A DNA stretch of 64,000 nucleotides from Hofstenia miamia (lineage: Eukaryota; Xenacoelomorpha; Acoela). The notes under the pieces were generated by a model. It saw only the letters and a list, made by a program, of their open reading frames with translations. It had not been told where the DNA came from and did not search any database. The translations under genes and the position numbers were made by a program. This document shows, piece after piece, positions 59,062 to 64,000 of this stretch. The stretch's first letter is position 1; every line of letters begins with the position of its first letter. The stretch is taken from assembly GCA_004352715.1 (NCBI GenBank), contig SCFE01000120.1:431239-495238 (forward strand). Reading direction: 5' to 3'.

Positions 59062-59770
59062 AAAAAATTGCCATTTTCATAAATTCAGATTATTTCTTTA
59101 ATGAATTTGTTAATAAAATTACTTGGATACTCATTTTCTTCAGACTATTTTATTAACAAATTTATTAAAGAAACAATGCATGAAATATTGAACAAGACAG
59201 AAAATATCCGAATAATTTTGAAGACATTTTTAAAATTGAATGTAGAGGTAAGCACACAACAGATATGATTAATCAAATACGAAGAATAAATTATATAAAA
59301 GAAAATAAGATTTGCTTATACAACATGAAAAGCTTAGTCAAAACCTAGAATTATAATCAATGACAAAGATATCCGATAATTCCAATGTTATCTATAAAAT
59401 CAATTGCACCTGTAGTGAGGACTATTTTGGATATAGTAGCAGACAACTAAACAGAATAAAAGAACACGAAACTAAGTCAACAGAACAACTAAGAAAAGGT
59501 TGATTAAATTGACATCAAAATTTTAAGATCAAACATCCTCAAAAATTTAAACGTAATCGAAAGTATATACATAAGAAAAATGCAACCAAATCTTAACACC
59601 AAAGCTGATTACATAGATCAGCACAAATTACCTCTAATCAACGTTAAATTATATATAATATCTTTTAATTAAATAATGCATATTTAGAGGAAAAATTTTG
59701 TAAATTGACGATGCTCAAGTTGAGCGAAATATATCTTTCAGTCAACTGTTTTTACTAAAATTATTAAAAA
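59062..59770 (+). pseudogene. Penelope-like element relic with GIY-YIG motif and inverted start
   Basis: From about 59,145 the plus strand reads YFINKFIKETMHEI. At about 59,375-59,490 it reads SNVIYKINCTCSEDYFGYSS, then RQLNRIKEHETKS, the GIY-YIG endonuclease signature of Penelope-like elements. It is followed by a 3' region with CTCAAGTTGAGCGAAATATA at about 59,711-59,735. On the opposite strand at about 59,130-59,093 the peptide YPSNFINKFIKE appears, so two copies meet head to head. Stops and frame changes make it inactive. Confidence 0.7.
59093..59173. repeat. Near-perfect inverted repeat at the Penelope head-to-head junction
   Basis: Arms 59,093-59,118 (TTTCTTTAATGAATTTGTTA and on) and 59,148-59,173 are reverse complements with about one mismatch, separated by about 29 bases. 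Confidence 0.8.
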
Positions 59771-60593
59771 TCCTTAACAACAATAATGTTAATTCTTGTT
59801 AATTACTTTATTTTGTAGTAAGAAATATTACACTTTGAAAAAAATAAATTGATGTCGAATATAAAAAAAATTTTGAATTACAATTTTGAAAATATATTTT
59901 GTAGTTTGCTCTGATATTGGAATGAATTGACAAGCTCTGAAATGTTGCTTTGCATGTTTTTCATTTTCAGTTTATTTAAAATTGATTAAAATATTGTATT
60001 TCAAAAAGTAGCATCAAAAGGATTTTTAATATTTACTACCTTCGAAGATTGTCATGGTGAAATTGAAATAAAAAAATTCGATTTTTTATTTTAAATCGGA
60101 TTTTTTCGCAACACTGATCTTTGTACATTACAAAAAATATAAAAATACTCATTAAGGTTTAAAGCAAATGGTTTTTCTATAATTTGGTCATTCTCCTTAT
60201 GTCGACTCAGAATTCATACATGTTATATAACTTGTTGCTATAATGTTGGAATTTTACTGTATAAATAGTTGAGTTTTCATAACCAATTTCAGAACTACAC
60301 GTCGTTCTTAAAATATTTCCCACAGATCAGGGCATTGACACATATATACGAATATATGAGATTTTTAAAAAAACGTATATACGTGAATATATTATTAGCT
60401 TAAGGAGAATATCGCATATATATAGAGTCAGCTAATTATACAAAAGCTGAAAGGATAAGTTCGAAAGACTGTTAAGTGTAACGTAACAAAAGATTTTAAT
60501 AGATAATTTGTTATCCTTCAACGTCTGGCAAAAAACTAATTATATGGGGCAAAAATGGCAATATATGAAAGAGACTATCTCTCAACACTTATC
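59771..60593. other. Intergenic AT-rich stretch
   Basis: I see no gene here. Repeated ATATACGAATATA-like motifs occur near 60,345-60,420 and again at 60,775-60,860. They are AT-rich low-complexity sequence. Confidence 0.4.
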
Positions 60594-60776
60594 CTAATCT
60601 ACTGGTCCGCGATGGAATTCATCTCTCTCGAAATGCTGTATTCTGCATGACAAAGATATTGCAAAGTTATCTTTCAACTCAGCAATTTTATCACACATCT
60701 CTTCAAAGAACACACACATCATATTCTCAAGCTCTCTCTGGCTCAGCACGCCGGCCTCCTTTGCTGACCGTTTGTA
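60594..60776 (-). CDS. Unrecognised coding exon, minus strand
   Basis: The frame reads KEAGVLSQRELENMMCVFFE then EMCDKIAELKDNFAISLSCR and ends GPVD and a stop at 60,594. It is GC-richer than its surroundings, and a CAG before the segment could be a splice acceptor. It may be the 3' exon of a minus-strand gene, possibly the GPCR-like gene at 61,159-61,868. No family is recognised. Confidence 0.45.
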   Translation of the reverse strand, partial: YKRSAKEAGVLSQRELENMMCVFFEEMCDKIAELKDNFAISLSCRIQHFERDEFHRGPVD

Positions 60777-61158
60777 CAAATATACGGAAAAATGAATATA
60801 CGAAGGAAAATCTATAAAATATACGAATATACGATATACGAAAAATCAGATATACCTCAATGTTCTGACACCGGCACTTAAGTTTAAAAAAAAATTTTCT
60901 AGATACTGTAGTTATTTATTTAATATTTAAAAATAGGAATTGCTCTAAACGGGTATCAGAGAGTTCTTATAAATAAATGTAATAAACGGAATTATTTAAA
61001 TAAAATTTCTAATTTACAAGATAGAGCAATGTACAAATTTCAAAATTCAAAGCTTTCCAAATTTTCGCAAAATTACAAAATTTGGAAGCTAATTTAATGG
61101 ATTGAGAGCAGCATTGATGCCGGGTGCACAATGGAGTCATGCAGTATATCGTCAAAGT

Positions 61159-61404
61159 TCAGACATTACACGATTCATTGACGGAATTGAGTTTAAAGCC
61201 ATCAATAGAAGGACGCGATTGGGTAAGTACTGCTGCGATGCTTTGCTTTTTCATTGGTGGCGACAAACGATAAAAAGAGGGTTGACGTGCTGCACTGAAA
61301 CTCTGCCACACCTGTACCCATTGATGACGAGCGTCAGCATGCGTGCCGCAATAGAACACCAGTATGAAAAAGCCTTGCGCGCCAGTGCAAACAAAATACA
61401 CAAT
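61159..61404 (-). CDS. Probable adhesion/secretin-class GPCR, last membrane segment and tail
   Basis: The exon starts after a minus-strand acceptor (GAATTTAG) at 61,405 in phase 0. It reads IVYFVCTGAQGFFILVFYC then ADARHQWVQVWQSF. The pattern N/TGxQGFFIxxFYC followed by a basic R-x-x-W helix-8 region is the hallmark of TM7 in family B (adhesion/secretin) receptors. The frame is open to TGA at 61,159, with the tail ending SVNESCNV. Alternatively the exon uses a weak donor (GTACTT at 61,230). It joins the exon at 61,717-61,868 in frame. Confidence 0.6.
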   Translation of the reverse strand: MVYFVCTGAQGFFILVFYCGTHADARHQWVQVWQSFSAARQPSFYRLSPPMKKQSIAAVLTQSRPSIDGFKLNSVNESCNV

Positions 61405-61479
61405 CTAAATTCCACATTCTTATAAATAATACGAAAAGTAAATATGTCAAACGACTAAAAATAGTCCCACAGTGCTTTA

Positions 61480-61679
61480 GGCCACGGTTAGACTAGTGAT
61501 TTGCTCAAAAGTGATCTATCACATTTTGAGTGAATCGCACGTCTAACCACCCGAGATAATTAGCGATGTGACGATCACGAAGAAATCGTGCGCGTTCGAT
61601 TTCCTTGTGATCGTCACATCGGCAACGATTTCAAAAGTGACAGATCACTTTTAACCAATCACCTAGTCTAACCGTGGCC
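61480..61679. mobile_element. 200-bp PIF/Harbinger-like MITE
   Basis: The ends are GGCCACGGTTAGACTAG and, at the right, the reverse complement GGCCACGGTTAGACTAG, a 17-bp inverted repeat. The element is flanked by a 3-bp TTA duplication (61,477-61,479 and 61,680-61,682), the TWA target site typical of PIF/Harbinger. The interior is itself palindromic around GATCGTCACATCG-type motifs. It lies in the intron between the two GPCR-like exons. Confidence 0.88.
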
Positions 61680-61716
61680 TTACAAATACTTTTATACGAA
61701 TGCGATCAACAACTAC

Positions 61717-61868
61717 CTGTAATATAAGCTGATCTTCAAAGAGCACTGGACCGGAGGGTGTATAATGGACAACAGCATAGGCAGACACTACAAATCCTGA
61801 AGTTAACAAGACAAGCTCCCCAAGTGCACAGCGCATTTGAACCCAGGCAGTATGACGATGCCCACCAT
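61717..61868 (-). CDS. Probable adhesion/secretin-class GPCR, sixth membrane segment exon
   Basis: The acceptor is TTTTTAG on the minus strand ending at 61,869 and the donor is GTAGTT after ...TTACAG at 61,717. It is phase 1 in, phase 0 out. It reads HRHTAWVQMRCALGELVLL then TSGFVVSAYAVVHYTPSG, ending FEDQLILQ: a hydrophobic helix and a short loop. Spliced to the next exon it gives a TM6, loop, TM7 order. The class assignment depends mainly on the TM7 exon. Upstream exons should lie at higher coordinates, and I could not identify them. Confidence 0.5.
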
Positions 61869-62774
61869 CTAAAAACAAAGAAATAAAGAACTGATCAAAT
61901 AATGTGCAATTCAAATCTCAAGTATGAATGATCACTATATTTCTCAATAACATCCACACAATTTAGTTTTTTCAATTTTACAAAAATTAATTTAAAAAAC
62001 AAATTTTTGAAAATGTGATCATATGTATATCACAATATCAGTCAATCCCTGTTCAAGAAAGTAGTGTTGACGATGTACAACTAGAGTTTTTGAAGTATAA
62101 GACATTTAGTTTTGTTTGAATTCTATTCGAACTTCACTAAAACCCAGAATACATTATTCAACTTATTATAACATATGTGAAAAATGAGATGTTAATTCGA
62201 GGTAAGCCAGACCATTTATAGATTCAATCCAACATAATGCTGAATTTATATCAAAAGAACATTGTATGTCTAGGGAAAAACAGATACAATATATTTCCTA
62301 CTAATTAAAATTTAAATAATTTAGTGTCATATTTGTAGGACACAATGCAGTACAAAGATAAATTATTTTTTTCAAGAAGAGGAATAAAATGTATTTAATC
62401 TTAATGTCTTATTATATTCAAAAGAAATCAGGAAAATATAATAAGGATGAAATATATTTTCAAATTATAATGCATCGCAAATTTACAAGCACTATAAAAC
62501 CAAAACATTCTTATTACAAAGTAAACACTATTTTTCGACTTAAAAATTTAGCATTTTGACCAAAAAACTAAGAGATTTAGACCTTATATTGATCTAATGA
62601 AGCCATTCAAAAGACTCCAATGCAATCGTCTATAGGAACAAATGCCAAAATGTCAAACACATACTTCATCCAAATTTTTCTGTTCATTATGTGTAATTTA
62701 TACATATATGTAAATTTATAATTTATATGTCGCTATTATTCAACCATAAAATTTGTTGAGGATTTTCAACAGGA
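61869..62774. other. AT-rich stretch, presumed intron or intergenic
   Basis: I see no supported exon or element. Confidence 0.4.
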
Positions 62775-63181
62775 AAATCCGTTCCCGTTGCTGAAAGAGC
62801 TGGCGAAAAATTCATTCAAGAATGGCACTAGAATATTGTGCCACTTACAGTTTATTTGTCATCACGAGATTTCTTGGAATATTTCTCATAACTATTGCGA
62901 AAGTTTCTTTCATTCCTTTATGAATTACATACGCTTAGATAATATCATTCAACCGTGTTTTGGCGCTGATTTTCGCATTAGAAAAATTATTCTTTATAGT
63001 GCTGTTCTATTTACATGATTTCAGAAATTACGTACTAAAATATTCCAAACACAGAACGCAACCCGATAGAACTGGTAACAACCTCTCAAAATTCCGTATT
63101 GATGCAAATGATAACAATAACAGCTCTACATATACAAGCAATATGAAGAATGATCGGAAATTTTATACACTCAACAATTAA
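62775..63181 (+). pseudogene. Possible decayed membrane-protein coding segment
   Basis: One frame reads MALEYCATYSLFVITRFLGI, then hydrophobic sequence broken by two stops. It resumes as LALIFALEKLFFIVLFYLHD and a basic, Asn-rich tail ending RKFYTLNN and a stop at 63,181. Alternating hydrophobic segments and a polar tail suggest a membrane protein. The stops argue that it is a pseudogene or not coding. Confidence 0.25.
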
Positions 63182-64000
63182 CTAAGTCAAATTATCTATA
63201 TGTTTGTAAAGTATTCGTACCAGGATGAACAAAAAGAACACTAAAGTTTTAAAACGACCAATTAAAATAAAATTTGAAAGCTAAATAAGGATAATATATT
63301 TATAACTAGAGAAAAAAATTATTAAAATTTAATTGGAATTTTCCCATTATGAATCAATGCATTTTTACATCTTTTCATCATGATTGGCAAATGGACTGAT
63401 AAAAAATCACCTCGAAAAAATCGACTCTTCATTCATGTACACGCTAGCACCATCTTGTTTAAACAGCTGAAAACGGTTTACTTACTAAATGTAGGAGAAA
63501 AAATTAGAAAATCACTAACAATACAACTGCGTAGGAGTTGAAAATGTAAACTCAATATTAGATAGCTCGCAGAAAATAATATTAAAGTTGACATCCTTTT
63601 TTCAATGGCAACATAATAAATCAATTGGTTTTTTAAAACAGATATTCCTTTGATTATAATTTAACACTAGGATTACAGAATGGGTCGAATCGACCCAAAA
63701 TTACAATATCACTCACATACTCTCATTTTTACACCAAAAACCCAATATTCACTGACTTTTAATAAGTTGACAAAATCGAAATATCCATAAAATATGACGT
63801 CTAATATCACTTAAACATCTGGAGACTTCTCTAATTACGATCTGCGTCGATTATTTATTACTTGATTTTTATCTTAGACATTACTATTATCAAAAAATAC
63901 GTTTGATTGCTGTTAAAACCACGTACCTTTAAAAAGCTCAGAAGGTCTTATAACGGTTTTTAGTGACCATAATAAAGCGAGAAGATTACACACAACGATG
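63182..64000. other. Right edge of the window
   Basis: AT-rich sequence without a gene. A possible piggyBac-type end begins at about 63,660. Confidence 0.4.
63660..63700. mobile_element. Possible piggyBac-type terminus
   Basis: TTAACACTAGGATTACAGAA starts at a TTAA and is followed by the palindrome GGGTCGAATCGACCC. TTAA followed by CAC/CCC and a short subterminal palindrome is the layout of many piggyBac ends. No partner end is visible inside the window. Confidence 0.3.

Overview
This is an AT-rich piece of a draft animal genome, almost certainly an invertebrate. The evidence is spliced genes with GT/AG introns, SLC17-type and GPCR-type membrane proteins, and many decayed animal transposons: non-LTR elements, Penelope-like elements, hAT, Tc1-like and PIF/Harbinger-like. 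I see no bacterial operons, tRNAs, rRNAs or CRISPR arrays. The phylum cannot be fixed from the sequence. Two introns of only 42 and 49 nt are a possible clue. Seven long N runs and three single Ns mark assembly joins.

Region 1 (309-33,548, + strand) is one host gene that I assembled by eye from at least 13 exons with mostly phase-0 junctions. It encodes a coiled-coil protein of roughly 670 residues that I do not recognise. Its introns are full of small transposons. The intron between 11,200 and 28,450 is about 17 kb. It holds LINE copies, hAT MITEs and, in antisense orientation, a complete intronless SLC17 (sialin-like) transporter gene at 17,914-19,386.

Region 2 (about 34,600-51,400) has a Tc1-like relic, Penelope and LINE fragments, and two more intronless copies of the same transporter. 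One is at 42,156-43,697, with an internal assembly gap. The other is at 48,959-50,425 and carries an in-frame TGA at codon 200. Both lie inside an inverted, rearranged copy of the DNA that surrounds the first transporter. The simplest view is a segmental unit (captured coding fragment, LINE, spacer, transporter) that was duplicated and inverted.

Region 3 (about 51,400-59,800) holds transposon relics. The main one is an unusual reverse-transcriptase element on the minus strand with a Cys-x-Cys-Gly tail motif and a damaged catalytic box. A 1,250-base exact duplication around a single N at 56,113 looks like an assembly artefact. A head-to-head Penelope pair follows.

Region 4 (about 60,600-64,000) has small host-like exons on the minus strand. 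Two of them splice in frame into the last two membrane segments of a probable adhesion/secretin-class GPCR, and a 200-bp PIF/Harbinger-like MITE sits in the intron between them. A possible piggyBac-type terminus lies near the right edge.

All homology calls come from recognising motifs by eye; no database search was run.
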